DNA of 64,000 nt from Chytridium lagenaria (taxonomy: Eukaryota > Chytridiomycota > Chytridiomycetes > Chytridiales > Chytridiaceae), in contig JAHLKC010000156.1 in the NCBI GenBank assembly GCA_025449115.1, positions 1-64,000 on the forward strand, read 5' to 3'. Position 1 is the stretch's first letter. Each line of letters begins with the position of its first letter. Shown one piece after another: positions 1-11,684 of this stretch. Both the position numbers and the translations under genes were made by a program. The notes beneath the pieces were generated by a model. The model saw only the letters and a list, made by a program, of their open reading frames with translations. It made no database searches and was not told the origin of the DNA.

Positions 1-1
1 T

Positions 2-298
2 TTCATCTCCACATCCCCACTCACGCCTCCATCCTCCCTCACCTGCCTCCCTGTTGACCGCATCTCCCCAACAACCCTCGCCTTTCGCACCCTCTTCTCC
101 ATCGTCGCCGTCTTGAGCTGCAACATAGTGGTGGTCTTGATGGTACCAGGAACGCCAGTGTTTGAGGTGTCGACGCTGGCGAGATTACCTGTGATGAGTT
201 ACTTTAAAACGGCGGGGTTGAATTTTGGACAGTGTGGGGCGTTGCTTGCTATTATGCAGTTTGTGGAAAAGGTGAGAGGGTGTGAGGGCAAAAGTTGA
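2..298 (+). CDS. Unidentified partial membrane-like ORF, 5' end outside window
   Basis: Frame 2 is open from the window edge to a stop at 296-298. It encodes about 98 residues with one hydrophobic stretch, roughly residues 30-55, containing a Cys and several Val and Leu. I do not recognise the family. A possible 5' splice site (AAG|GTGAGA) lies near 270, so the last residues may be intron; a candidate continuation after a TAAG acceptor near 331 would end after only a few codons. The next gene is on the opposite strand and ends at 558, so this would be the 3' end of a plus-strand gene convergent with it. Confidence 0.3.
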   Translation, partial: FISTSPLTPPSSLTCLPVDRISPTTLAFRTLFSIVAVLSCNIVVVLMVPGTPVFEVSTLARLPVMSYFKTAGLNFGQCGALLAIMQFVEKVRGCEGKS

Positions 299-557
299 TG
301 GGTAATTGGGAGATTTCTCTTGTGTTTATAAGATACCCCTTTAGTACATACATACAGTTATTTATTTGTGTATTTGTGCCATAACTTAAAAGGTGATCCA
401 AAAAGTTTATTCAGTGGTCTTGAGTAGTATTCGACGCAAACACCAAAAAAGAAACCGTAAAAAATCGCCGGGAAACGTGAGTTACAGGAAAAAGATATGA
501 AAAATATCAAAAACAACTGCAAAAGGAACGAGAAAGGGCGTAATCCCAGCTCGCCAT

Positions 558-1338
558 TCACTTCTTTGCGTAGTAAACCAAATGCGTCTTATCCTCCACA
601 CCAGCCGAAGGCGGCGCCATATCCTTTACAGTCACCTCCTTAACCCAACCTCCTTCAACATCGCCTCCAAAGACTCCCTCGTGTGCAAAAACCGTTCCTC
701 CTCCTTTCTTCCTGGCATCCCCTTGGTAGGCGTAGCACCCCAAGCACCAGGCTCAACCCTGTTTCCAACACAGCTCCCAAACAAAACACCCTCCCTCTCC
801 TAAACACCTGTACGTGTTGGTCAAGAACGTCAAACACTGACGCTTTGACAAAACATGGAGTATGGCTTGAGCAGACACAGCTGAAAACACTCCAACCAAA
901 GACTCTGCGGGTAACAATATCCCCACCCTCCACATCAGCGAAATCACCAAACACGGTCCGAACGTTTGGTGCGTCGCTAAAGAGAATGGTTTTGCCGAGA
1001 TTCCAGTAGGCGTCGTGGAGGTCGGATACAACAAGATTGGAAGCAGCTAGACCGTCATCGATCATCTTTCGGGCATCTGTACCGAAACAGCACCCGAGTT
1101 CAAGGAGTTTGAAGGTGGGCTCGGTGAAGCGGGCAGAGATTTGAGGGTAGAAGGGTTGACGGGAGATACGGGGGAATGCGAACATGGCACGTTCAATGCA
1201 TTTATAAACATGGGTGAGATTGTTCGACGGCGTTGATGGTGGAGAGGACGCGGGATCGAGCAGCTTCTTGGGAAGAGTTGTGTATTTCATGAGAAAGGAG
1301 ACATCGAGGGTCTCTGGGAGGGTGGTGGTGGAGGCCAT
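558..1338 (-). CDS. SAM-dependent methyltransferase (fungal small-molecule type)
   Basis: Predicted Rossmann-fold S-adenosylmethionine methyltransferase. Reading from the ATG at 1338, motif I is LLELGCCFGTDARKMI, followed by the acidic loop VVSDLHDAYW. A later block, SAVSAQAILHVLSKRQ, then a Gly-rich strand and GSCVGNRVEPGAW match the C-terminal half of fungal methyltransferases found in terpenoid clusters and as stand-alone genes. The C-terminus reads KTHLVYYAKK. The frame changes about three times, near 890, 790 and 700, yet each segment aligns to the family. I therefore read one gene with single-base indels. The substrate cannot be told from sequence and no biosynthetic cluster surrounds it. 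The start is the first Met in frame, about 55 residues before motif I. Confidence 0.7.
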
Positions 1339-1778
1339 TTGTTGTTTGCTGAGGTCGATTTCAAGTCGAAAAATGAAGAGAGTTTTGGGTGTGACGTTTT
1401 GGGTGCATGACAGAGTTCCGTATATTTTGAAGTCGTCGCGTGCATGATGCTGTAATTTTGTTATAAGTACCTAAGAGGAAGTGCGAGCGAGCGCCCAGTC
1501 ATTCCTTGGTTTTTACAATGGAACTATGATCAACATTCCATACAACGTCAGACAGTCGCTTCATGAGAACTCTAGCATATGGCCGGCGCCTAAACGGACG
1601 TGGGAAGCATCCAGGCAGGCCGCATGAAATAAAGCCGTCAGACACCACTCTTCGAATTCGTCTTCCAAAGTAATACTCTCCTTCTGTCCACATCTACTTG
1701 TTTCGTTAGAGTCATCTGGACCTCAAAAAAAACTTGTTCGAGAACGCATTTTTTGAAACTCCATTTTCATCGGCTGAA

Positions 1779-4659
1779 ATGATGGCTGACAAGAAGGGCG
1801 GCCTTCGTCAACGCCGCACTGGCGGAGACTCGAATGAACCCACTATAGTCGCATCAGGGAGTGTATCTGATTCAAGTAATCCTGGTACATCGCCTGTGGA
1901 CAAGGAGGCAAAGGACAGGTTGAAAGGATACATGCCGTTGCAGAGGCGCATTGAGGATTTGATCGCGGAGAAGGAGGAGTTGCAGAGGTTTTTAAAAGAA
2001 CAGGTGAGGCATTATTCAAGATGATTTCAAAGCAGTGTTTTGCTTTGGATGGTTCAAGGATTACGCATTCTTGGAAGTGGTTTTTGGTGTCTGGGATGTG
2101 GATGAATGGGTGGAGGCATCTGCCCGAGGGATGCCAATTTGACTCATTCCACAAACCTTCTTGAATCCACTCTTCCGCATGAACGCTCATCCCCTATTTA
2201 CAGCTTCAGCATCTTGATCATGTTCGAGAAAACGTAGCTCAAGTCGTATACAATGGTTTGTTGGTTATTTCATAATCTCTCGACACCATGTTCTTGAGGT
2301 CTTATTCCCGCGTTTTATCTAGTTGATCAATTGTACGAATCGAGTTTAAACAAGATTAGACAGTTTGATAATGATTTCAGAGATAAGGGGGAGGCTCCTG
2401 CCAAAAGGTAAGTGTTCATTTTCGGTTTAGGTTGGCTTTCTGTTTGGGGCTAATGTATGCCTTTTGGGGGTGTTTTGATAGGGTCGATCCGCCGCAAGGA
2501 TCTCCTGTGCATAGACCTCTTCCTGGTAAGATATTCAAAGCACGAGATTCTAGGCTCAAGTAAGTTATTTATCGGCATAATATAATTTGACTGAAATGGC
2601 TAATGTGTAATCCTTTTCTAGCGTTCTGCTTCAAATCAAAGATATTGCGACCGTTTACAACATTTTTGTGGTATGGATCATATTGTTACATTATTGATTC
2701 ACCCTTTTCCTACGTTGCGATAAGTTAATCCTCTTTTCTAATAAAAATAGGCTATTCTCCCCATCCTCTTTATTAGCCTCGGCGTGCAAAGTTACTACGA
2801 GACTGGGAAATTTATCGACTTCAGTCTCATGTCCAACTCGTTCCAACATCTCGACATTGTGGCTGCATCATGGGTGGGCTTTTTCCTGCTCACGCTCACG
2901 GGATATCTGTGGAAATATTCTAGCCAGGTGTTGAACAGAAACGTGGAGATTGTTTTGTATGTTCTATACCAAACGGGATTCGCGTTGACGGCGGCGTATA
3001 TTACGTTAAGTTTAAGTTACCTCCAGGTAAGTTATCTTTAGAGTTGAGAATGGGTGCTTATGCGGTCTCTCAGCTTCCGGCTTCATTGTTATGTGTGAAC
3101 AGTCAAGAATGTCCATGAAGATACATAGTTTTTGGAGGGAGCACTCGGCTTTGGCGTGGAAAACGGATGCGGAGAATGAGGCAAAACCTGGGGTTCGTTT
3201 AGGAAGTGTTGGGCTTTCTCATTATCTGGTAAGCATTAACTTTCTGCGTGCTTCTTTTTTTTTATTTTCTCTCTTTTATTTTAATTGTCGTTGCCAATCA
3301 TATCGCGAAACTTAAATTGTATTTGCAAAGTATTTTATCTTTTGCCCTACACTACTGTACAGGTAAGACGACAAAAGTTGCTCTTTGTGTTTGGTATTTG
3401 GTAAATTCTCCCTGATTCTGACCCGTTTGTAGGACGTCTTACCCAGAACTCCCTTTGTGCGCTGGTCTCGCGTTGTTTTCCATTTTATCGAATGCACATT
3501 CATTATCATTGTAAGAATAGTTCAACAAAGCCTCCCATGTCTCTTACCATCTCAACTCTACAATTTCAACAGTATGTCTACATTCTCTTCAAGCGTTTCC
3601 TGTTCCCCATCATCCAATCCCGCTCCACGCAAACCAAGATGATCTTAAGGTTTTCTTAATCATGGCCATCAACTCGATGTTCCCTAGTAAGTTTCCCCTT
3701 GGCCCCTGAAGAAAGGAGAAAACCTTTCTGACCAATTATTGTTAGGTATGGTGTTGTTTGTGTTTGGGTTCTTTGGCGTTCTCCATAGTTGGTTGAATTT
3801 GTGGGCGGAGCTGCTTCAATTTGCCGATCGCGAATTCTACAGGTAAGACTGTCAATTGCTTTTCGTGAGTTTTTCTAATGACATTGTGAAAAGGGATTGG
3901 TGGAACTCGCATTCGTTTAGCGAGTATTACCGGAAATGGAATGGCGTGGTGTATGACTGGTTGTTTGCGTATGTTTACCTTGACGTGGTGTCGTACTTTG
4001 AGGCACGGTATAAGAAGCATACAGCAAAGCTGTTGTCGGTTATTTTCGTCATCGAAGTTTCGGTAACTTTTCGCTTGCTATTCTGTTTTCTTTGTTTTTT
4101 TTTTTAGTGGCTTGGTAAAGGTGCTTATTACTCATTGGATTTCTTATGCAGGCTATTATTCATGAGTTTATTCTTGCTTGTGCTTTGGGGTATTGTTTCC
4201 CGATTCTTTTGTTGATGTATGGCGGGCCAGGTAAGGGAACACAATACATTATCAGTTCTTTGGGGGTTTTTATTTGGAAAGCAACTGAAATCCAAAATTG
4301 TAAAGGTCTTATCTTTGCTCAAATGGGATCTCAGCATCGGGTATGTTATTGTTTTTTCGCTGGTAGTGCGACAATTTTGGTTTAATACTCTCACTCTTTT
4401 ACCGCCATCCCTACATATGTAGACTCAAAACACAAACATCTTTGTTTGGTCAATGCTCTTGTTAGGGACAGGTCTACTCGTCACGCTCTATTCGCGAGAA
4501 TTCTACATTAGGTTTGCTAATATCCGTTTTACATGGACTAATTCATTACAAAGACAAAGTCATATCAAGCATCGCGATGATTTGGATTGGGGCTATTGGG
4601 CCGAGTTTTTTACCTCTTACTCATTGCGTGGGTTCTTTAACATTTTATCGATCTCGTAG
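1779..4659 (+). CDS. ARE2: Sterol O-acyltransferase (ACAT/ARE family, MBOAT)
   Basis: ER membrane enzyme that esterifies sterols with fatty acyl-CoA for storage in lipid droplets. At least ten exons can be joined. The N-terminus is hydrophilic ([17 protein letters not shown]). A multi-membrane core follows, with [13 protein letters not shown] and [10 protein letters not shown], then [13 protein letters not shown], which carries the FYxDWWN signature and fits SOAT better than DGAT1. The catalytic His lies in [14 protein letters not shown] near 4155. The tail [17 protein letters not shown] is also SOAT-like. Splice sites are clear, for example 2003|2004, 2407|2408 and 3228|3229. Two single-base shifts, near 3445 and 3645, are needed. 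An in-frame Met at 1734 could extend the protein by 15 residues; 1779 is followed by a better hydrophilic start. Confidence 0.85.
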
Positions 4660-5648
4660 AATAATACCCTTTTTTGTTGTGTGTCTCGTATCATTATTAT
4701 CATCATCATCATCTTGTACCTTTTATTTTTCTACTTTCCTTGTTTGTGTTTTTTCTTTCTTTTTGTCGAAGGTGTTGTGACAAAAGTCCACAGTTGTTTT
4801 GTTTTCTTTACACCCTCTTTTTTCTTATTCAAAAACACGATTACAGTAAAAAACAACCACGGAATTTATCCAGTTTTTCAGGATGTAAAATTACGCATTT
4901 CGCTGCTCTCACCTCCTCCCTTGTCAATAACGGAAACAAGATCTCTTTAGAGGGGTGCTGGCTGCCTGGAAATAAAAAATAAATTTTAAAAAAAATAAAT
5001 AAAAATTTACAGTTCCCATTTGTGGGAGAACAGCCTCTGTGCCAGATGATGGCCTCGGGTCAAGGGCCTGCGTCGGCGTCATCTCGCTCAACGTCATCTC
5101 GCTCGATCCTCTACGATCATCCGTCATCACCGCTGAATCCTTCTTCTTCCTCTGCTTCATCGTCGTCTTCCCTTTTGGGGGCTGGAATCTTCAACACTAG
5201 GACCGTCCCTATAAAGGTAACGCAGTAGTGCAACCCAAAACAACAAACAACTGCAACCTACAGCAAGGGTCTTCAAAAGAGTCATAATATTATTCCAACG
5301 CACACACCCTCCTCACTCCCTCATCACCCTCTCTCCCTTTTGGTCATCGCTCTGGATTCACTTCCACAATCGTTGGCTTGCGGTCGAGAAAAAACAAACG
5401 AACGGAGAAGTTAGAAAGCCAAAAGCCCTTTCGATTGGGTTCCACATCTTGTGCTTGCCTGCTTGCTTGGTGGGGTCAAAAGTGCGGGGGGGCCTTCAGC
5501 TGGAGTGTTCTTTCATTCTGGATTATTGCAAAAAGGAGGCAGAAGAAGTGGAGAAGGCATTGACGGAGACGGGAAATACACTTTGATCCCAAGGACATAA
5601 GATTCCATCATCCACCATCTCTAAATCCAGCCTTTATCATCTCCCATC
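4660..5648. other. Intergenic stretch, T-rich, with a possible upstream exon
   Basis: This is about 1 kb between the acyltransferase stop and the next gene. The first part is T-rich, with an ATC/ATT microsatellite near 4690-4715 and A/T runs near 4975-5005. A Ser-rich open stretch at 5046-5215 ends in AAG|GTAACG and could be a 5' coding exon of the following Ser/Pro-rich gene. I could not link it to a defined acceptor. Confidence 0.4.
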
Positions 5649-7399
5649 ATGTACTTGGATGGTCGTAAAATCCAGGTGAAGCTCCCTCCATCCTGGAACA
5701 CATCCGCTGCTACATCGCCTGTATCGTCAAGCCCAAATCTCAGAGACCGGCCACCCTCTTTTCCGACATCGCAGCCTTACCGATACCCTATCCATCATCA
5801 CCAGCACCAGCCGTTTCCATCACCACTACACCTACCAACAGCATCAACAGCAATAACAACAATTCTTCGGTTCCGTCATTGGGAAGGTCGCAATCCCCAC
5901 TTTCTATCAGTAGTACTTCGTCGACTTCTTCCGATAGGACTTTTGCGGCAACCACCTCGTCGAGGGTCAGCAATGCGAGTGCTGGTTCAAAACCGCCGAT
6001 AAAGTATGGGGCGAAAGCGGAATCTCCGTCGAATCGGGATGTCAACGAGAAGGCCATGAGGAAGGTTTGTATCCAGAAGAAGAGTCCTTTAATATCCTGG
6101 ACCTGGAGATTGATTTCATTTAATCAGATCATGGACCTGGAAATCGCAAATGAGTCGCTGCTGGCCGTCAATGCGTCTTTGGAGACCACTATTCGGGAAC
6201 AGTCACGGAAGATGGAGCAACTAAACAAGCGAATTGCTTTTCTGAGCCGGAGTGTGCCAGAAATGGTCGTCAAGAGTATGAAGAATGCGACTGCAGAGCA
6301 CAGTGGAGCCGATCGTGGATTCATGTTTGGCGATCTGGAGGATCCGGAGGAACGGCTGATGATGCTTGAGGTAATTTTTGCATCCGTTTTTGCGATGGGG
6401 TTGGACACGTCAGAGGGGTTGATTCGGATCTAAATCTTTTGCTGTCGAATATTAAAAGGGCCCAACACCGAAACGACTGACACCAGAGGTTGCACCTGAC
6501 TCTGCGAACGCATCGAGAGATGAGCTGGAAGACAGTGGGGCAGCAATGGACGCGGAAGTTATTTATAAGCGTGTGTGCGCTATTCTGAGCCAACTGGTAG
6601 AGGATGGAAATCGAGCCATCGCGCGAGATTGTGTGGTCGTGTCGAGCGCCGACAATGGTGAGTTTATTTTGATTTATTTAATTACACCGATTATTCGGTA
6701 CTGATGATTATGTTTTGTTTCGTTTCTTCTTTCGTTAGCACAAATACTTGCACGCTTGGACGAGTCTATACTCTCACTATCAACAACACCCCCACAGTCC
6801 CCTCTCAACCTTCAACCCTCACAGCAGCTCCCGTCCCCCACCATCTCTGATTCTAAACCATCGCCAATACTCCCTCCCAATCGTCTCGCATCCAAACGAT
6901 CCACAAGCAAACTTTCAACACAAACATCCTCTTCCACAGCCTCCACCACAGCCTCTCGCCGCACTCCTACATCCCGGATATCACCCACATACCCCACCAC
7001 TATGACTTCTCGTTCAAACACCCTCTCAAGACGCCCCTCCAGCCAGAACTCTTCCCCACCTACAACCCCAACTGATTACCGACGAAGCGAAAGCCCAGTC
7101 CCCACTAACGCCGTTCAAGTCTCTTATCCATCTGTAGAAACCCTTTTAAAAAAGGCCCGGCTCATTGTCGCTCATCGACGCGCCTTTTTGTCAACAAAAA
7201 GACGCAGGGAGATCAACGGGATGCTTTGGATGATGCGTTGCTTGCGCATCCACCTGTACAGATCCCGGCTACACTTTATGGGGCGTTAGTGGAACTCGTG
7301 AGTGGAGTGCATCATGATATAATGGGACCAGTAGCGGGAGGGGCTGCAGATTGTGGGGTGTGGACAGGGAAGAATCCGAAAGCTACGGTTAATTCGTGA
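5649..7399 (+). CDS. Ser/Pro-rich coiled-coil protein, fungal hypothetical
   Basis: I recognise no characterised family. The N-terminal part is low-complexity (Ser, Pro, Asn, Thr). After a clean intron (6065-6127) comes a helical segment with a DLEIANESLLAVNASLE pattern and an EQSRKMEQLNKRI coiled coil. Similar DL-I-N-SLL-xN-xLE segments occur in uncharacterised fungal proteins, which is recalled knowledge and not tested here. Further introns at 6371-6458 and 6658-6738 keep the frame. The end is again Ser/Pro-rich, then DALLAHPPVQIPATLYGALV to a TGA at 7397-7399. Frame changes near 5780-5840 and 7185 are needed. The start is uncertain: an upstream exon at 5046-5215 may belong to it. Confidence 0.5.
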
Positions 7400-7974
7400 T
7401 CTTCCGCCTTATTCTTGTTTTGCGTTTGTATTTTTTTTGTGGGGTTACCCCTATTATATCAACCATCCATTATTTTTTTTCTTTTTTGTTTTGAAGCATG
7501 CTTCGTCCCCTTCACCATTATCATTTGTATTGAAAGGTGGCAAGTTTATTATTTCGATTTCATCTCCCCTTTTTAAAAGTTACTGTGAACAGTGATCACG
7601 GTACATATATGCTTTTGTTCGTAAAGTCCTGATGCATAACCCTCCCTCCTCCCCGCCCCAAGCCGCTACTTATCCTAGACACTTTGACAGGTTTGCGTTT
7701 TCTGTATTATTATCCCCCACGTACCTTCCCTCCCACACACCTTGTCTGATTTTGTTTTTCGTTTTTGTTAAGCTTTTGGATTCACCCTATTACATGACAT
7801 CCATATTTTTTGTTTCCTTTATCCACTTTTGCTTTCCTGATTGATACGAATGATAGTGAGATTTTGTGGTTGTGAAGTGAATGAAAATCAGAATTGACCG
7901 AATGTCTGCAGATTTGTTTTGAAATAGAAAAAAGCAGAGAAAAACGAAAAGCTGGACAATTCGTCTTTTTAGCC
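7400..7974. other. Intergenic, T-rich, no gene seen
   Basis: This segment lies between two plus-strand genes. It contains pyrimidine-rich runs typical of 3' ends and of fungal upstream regions. I see no conserved coding signal or RNA gene. Confidence 0.5.
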
Positions 7975-8910
7975 ATGACGCTCCTCACAAGATCCCTCTT
8001 CGTCACCGCCCGGCCCCTCTCCAGGACCTCCTTCTACCCAAACTCTCTTCCTCCTTCCCCTTCAAACCCGTCCCGCATCCACCAACACCGCTCTCATCTC
8101 CCGTCTTCGCAAAGAAACTCAGCGCCTCTCACGAAAGTTAAAGAAGCGCTCGAACTCCACTCCTACGACTACGACCAGGCCCTTTCCCACGTTCTCGCCA
8201 CGCAATCCGCTGTATCCGCGAACTGACTAACAGGTCGCCAAAGAAGGTGCTGTGGGGGTTTGGGTGTCGCCATGCGCTACTCGAGCCGCTATGGTGGAGG
8301 TGAACTGTGAAACGGATTTCGTGGCGAGGAGTGAGGAGTTTGGCGGTATTGTGGGGTATGTGCGGCAGGGGGTTGATGGAGAGAAGCCGGAGGGGGAGAT
8401 GGAGGGGGTTGTTGGAAAGAAGGGGTTGTTTTCGAGGGTTGAGACGGGGAAGTGGGGTGAGGATGAGACGGTTAAGATGGGGATTGGGAGGTTGAGGGAG
8501 AAGATTAGCGTCCGGAGAGCTGTGAAGGGTGTTGGAGAGAAGATGGTGTTTGGCGGGTACGCGCATGGGTATCAAGAGAATATGGGAAGGATTGGGGCGA
8601 TTGTAGCGTTAAGTGTGGATGGAGGGAATGGAGGGGGTTAGGGAAACTGGCGAGACAGGTTGCGCAACAAATTGTTGGGTTCGGACCCGTGACGATTGAA
8701 GGGGAGGGAGGGGAGGCGTTGTTGGATCAGGATTTTCTTTTTGGAGGAGGGAAGGTTGGGGAAGTTGTTGAGGAGACGGGGAGGAAGGAGGGGGTTAAAG
8801 TTAGGGTGGAAGGATTTGTGAGGTTTGAGTGTGGGGAAGGGATTGTGAAGGAGGAGGGGAATTTTGCGGAGGAGGTTAGGAGGCAGGTAGAAGGAGGAAA
8901 TAAGGCTTAA
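7975..8910 (+). CDS. TSFM: Mitochondrial translation elongation factor Ts
   Basis: Guanine nucleotide exchange factor for mitochondrial EF-Tu. The N-terminus ([20 protein letters not shown]) is a basic, hydroxylated presequence. Next come [10 protein letters not shown] and then, in a shifted frame, [20 protein letters not shown]: this is the EF-Ts UBA-like N-domain. The hallmark [16 protein letters not shown] follows at about 8295-8340. After it come [15 protein letters not shown] and [18 protein letters not shown]. The C-terminal core ends at a TAA at 8908-8910. Frame shifts near 8130, 8230 and 8640 interrupt the reading frame, but homology runs straight through them. The segment 8240-8900 is strongly G-rich on this strand. 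I chose 7975 because the 27 codons upstream are unlike a presequence. Confidence 0.85.
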
Positions 8911-9532
8911 GACGCGCGTGATTTTTTTTTATTGGTCTTTGGTGTTGAATTATTGCTTTTCTTGTCACTTGGAGTTCATTTACTTGTTTACAATTCTTTT
9001 CCATTTTTTGGCAAACGTGTGCTTTTCCATCGTTTTGTTGTGAAGTTTTTCTTTGTTTCTGCGTTAATCTCTGTCACCTTTCAACGTTATTTTTCTTTTT
9101 CTTTTTGTTTTCCTTTTTACTGTCACGATGCCCATCTACAGCGGCATAATAAATCTACACAAGGCTTTGAGAATACTTGTCTCGTTTTCGTTGTTTTACG
9201 TTCATACGCAGCAGTGGTTTTTTCCTGTGACGCGTTTAAAATACTTTAATGCGATTTGGGCTAATTAGTGGTTGTGGTGATTGGACTAACGTGGAACGTC
9301 AAAAGGATAAATCCGTTTAGTAAGTTACATCAAAGGAAGTGCATGGGATAAAACCATGCGATGTGCAAAGTCGAGTGAGGTTGTGGGCGGTTTTTGTCGG
9401 TGTCAGCGGGATGAGAGCCTCATCTCATCTCTTTGGAAAAACAATTGATTCCGACTGATTCTTGGGTTGAAATTCTTGCTGACTGTTTTTGCCTTTTCCA
9501 AAACCCTCCTCATTCCCTTTCCACATCCCACC
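8911..9532. other. Intergenic, no gene seen
   Basis: T-rich sequence after the EF-Ts stop, then a less biased stretch upstream of the aminotransferase start. No coding or RNA feature was recognised. Confidence 0.5.
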
Positions 9533-11030
9533 ATGCGCATCTTCACCACACCCACGGGCATGTCCCGGCTAGGCTCTATCCTCCGCGCTCAACGCAGGCC
9601 CTTTGCGTCCACTACCGAAAGTGAGCTTCCTGACATCTCGGTCAAGGACCTCAAGGTGACGTTGACGCAGAACCAGAAACCGATTCCGGCAAACAAGGAT
9701 CTGGTGTTTGGACAAACGTTCTCGGACCATATGTTGTCGGTGGAGTGGAAGGCGACAAAAGGGTGGGGTGCACCGAGGATTCATCCTTATGAGAAGATTG
9801 CGTTGGATCCGAGTGCGACAGTGTTTCATTATGGGTTGGAGTGCTTTGAGGTGGGTTTGGGGTGATTGTTGTTGAGTTTACTTCCATTTTTTTTTTGTTG
9901 CTCTGTAAAGCCGTCTGGACTAACGATACTCTGCTTGTTGTATGTTACCTTTATAGGGCATGAAGCGTAAGTCGTTTTTTTCGGGCTGTTCTCTTCTTAG
10001 TAGTCGTTCCTGTTCACTTACACTTTATTGACAGTTACAAGGACAAGAACGGCAAGATCCGTATGTTTAGACCTGAGATGAACATGGCTCGTCTCCTCCG
10101 CTCCTGCAAGCGTCTCACCCTCCCCAGTTTCAACACGGAGCAATTCCTTGAAACCATCAAAGAACTACTTAAAGTCGATCAACGCTGGATCCCCAATGAG
10201 CGTGGCTACTCTCTCTACATTCGTCCACCTCTATCGCCACCCAAGAATCTCTTGGTAACGTCCCGTACAATCCCGTTTCAATCATTCTTACGTTGATCTA
10301 CCAGGTGTCGTCCTTCATCAAAGTCGCTCATGTTTGTGATCACTTGCCCCGTCGGTCCTTACTATAAGACGCGGCTTCAACGCTGTATCGCTGAGCGCTA
10401 CCTCTTCTTACATTCGTGCATGGCCGGGAGGTACCGGTGACGCCAAGATTGGTGGAAACTACGCTCCCGGTATCCGCCCCCAGATTGAGGTCGCCAAGAA
10501 GGGTTACCAGCAAAACCTTTGGCTCTTTGGTCCGACGATCTCCTTACAGAGGGTCAGTAACTTCCTCTACATCGCGTTTTCTCCTTCCCCTTTATGTTAC
10601 AAGATTATACTGATTCCATCATCACAGTCGGCACTATGAACCTCTTTGTCCTCTGGAAACTTCCCACCGGTGAAACCGAGCTCGTCACTCCCCTCTTGAC
10701 GGCACCATTCTCCCCGGTGTGACCCGTGACTCTGTCCTCTCTCTTGCAAAGACCTGGGGAGAATTTAAAGTTTCCGAACGTCCCATCAAGATGTCTGAAG
10801 TGACGGAAGCCATCACTCAGGGTCGTCTTGTGGAGATGTTTGGGTCTGGCACGGCCGCGATTGTGTCGCCCATCAAGAACATCAACTACAATGGGAAGGA
10901 TTGGGCGATTCCGTTGGATAAGAATGATAAGGACGCGCAGGCAGGACCGTTCACCAAAAAGCTTGCAGAGACTATCATGGGAATTCAGTATGGGGAAATT
11001 CCGCATAAGTGGTCTGTTGTTATCAACTGA
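9533..11030 (+). CDS. BAT1: Branched-chain amino acid aminotransferase, mitochondrial
   Basis: PLP-dependent enzyme that interconverts Leu, Ile and Val with their 2-oxo acids. The presequence [20 protein letters not shown] is followed by [16 protein letters not shown] and [16 protein letters not shown]. After that come [19 protein letters not shown], then [22 protein letters not shown], and the PLP-lysine segment [13 protein letters not shown] (Lys near 10455). The C-terminal half reads [11 protein letters not shown] and [11 protein letters not shown], and the stop is at 11028-11030. One internal exon is only 10 nt (9957-9966, GGCATGAAGC) between clear introns. Single-base shifts near 9966, 10235, 10375, 10535 and 10715 are required. 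The start at 9533 gives the best targeting peptide; 9560 is a second in-frame Met. Confidence 0.9.
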
Positions 11031-11684
11031 GATGTGGTGATTGATTTTAACGTGCAAGTGAATTTTACGTTGGCCTGTCCCTGCTGTTCTTTTTTTAAAA
11101 AAATTGGTTTTGAAGGTTTTGATTTTCCTTTTTCTTTTTCGTGAACCTTTTTTTTCGAAAACAAAAACCTTATTATTTCTATCCCCCTTTTCACTTTTGT
11201 TCAGCCGATGTCCTGGCTGGTTAGTCTTTAGACGAAATAAATGGTCGAGTTTGTTCCCGCAGATTTCTTTCGTAAAAAACCTCACGCAAAATACATGTTT
11301 ACAAAAGGTCATGGCCAAGTTAAATTAAGAGGCAAACGGTCATTTTCTTTTTTTCTTCTTAAAAATGATGATAATCAATTCAATATCAGATCCTTCGCAA
11401 AAAGAAGCGAGGTGGTGGGAAGTCACAAAAAGAAACAACGAGTAAAATAACCAAATAGAAGGAATGGGCGGTCAAAAAAGACAAAAGCAATCGTCACAAA
11501 AAATAGAGTTTTCTTTTGCGAGTATACTTCATCCTTACCGCGTTGCCCGACAATGAGCATCAATGAATAATTAAAACAAAAAAAAAAATTATAGTGACAT
11601 GACGTTTTTGTAAATGGTGGGAGAAACGGGGTTATGTAGTGTATGGATTAAGGATATTTGTGATGGAAAAGAGGGAGGGCAGTT
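11031..11684. other. Convergent 3' intergenic region
   Basis: This lies between the aminotransferase stop and the fumarase stop, which face each other. It is A/T-rich with long T and A runs and several AATAAA-like hexamers on both strands, as expected for two 3' UTRs. No gene was seen. Confidence 0.5.

Noticed and set aside
4674..4982. Overlapping ORFs downstream of the sterol acyltransferase
   Set aside because: Phe/Leu/Ser-rich translations of T-rich 3' sequence with a microsatellite; no family resemblance.
10605..11318. 237-codon minus-strand ORF over the aminotransferase 3' end
   Set aside because: It is antisense to well-conserved BCAT coding exons and to a 3' UTR, with no recognisable domain.
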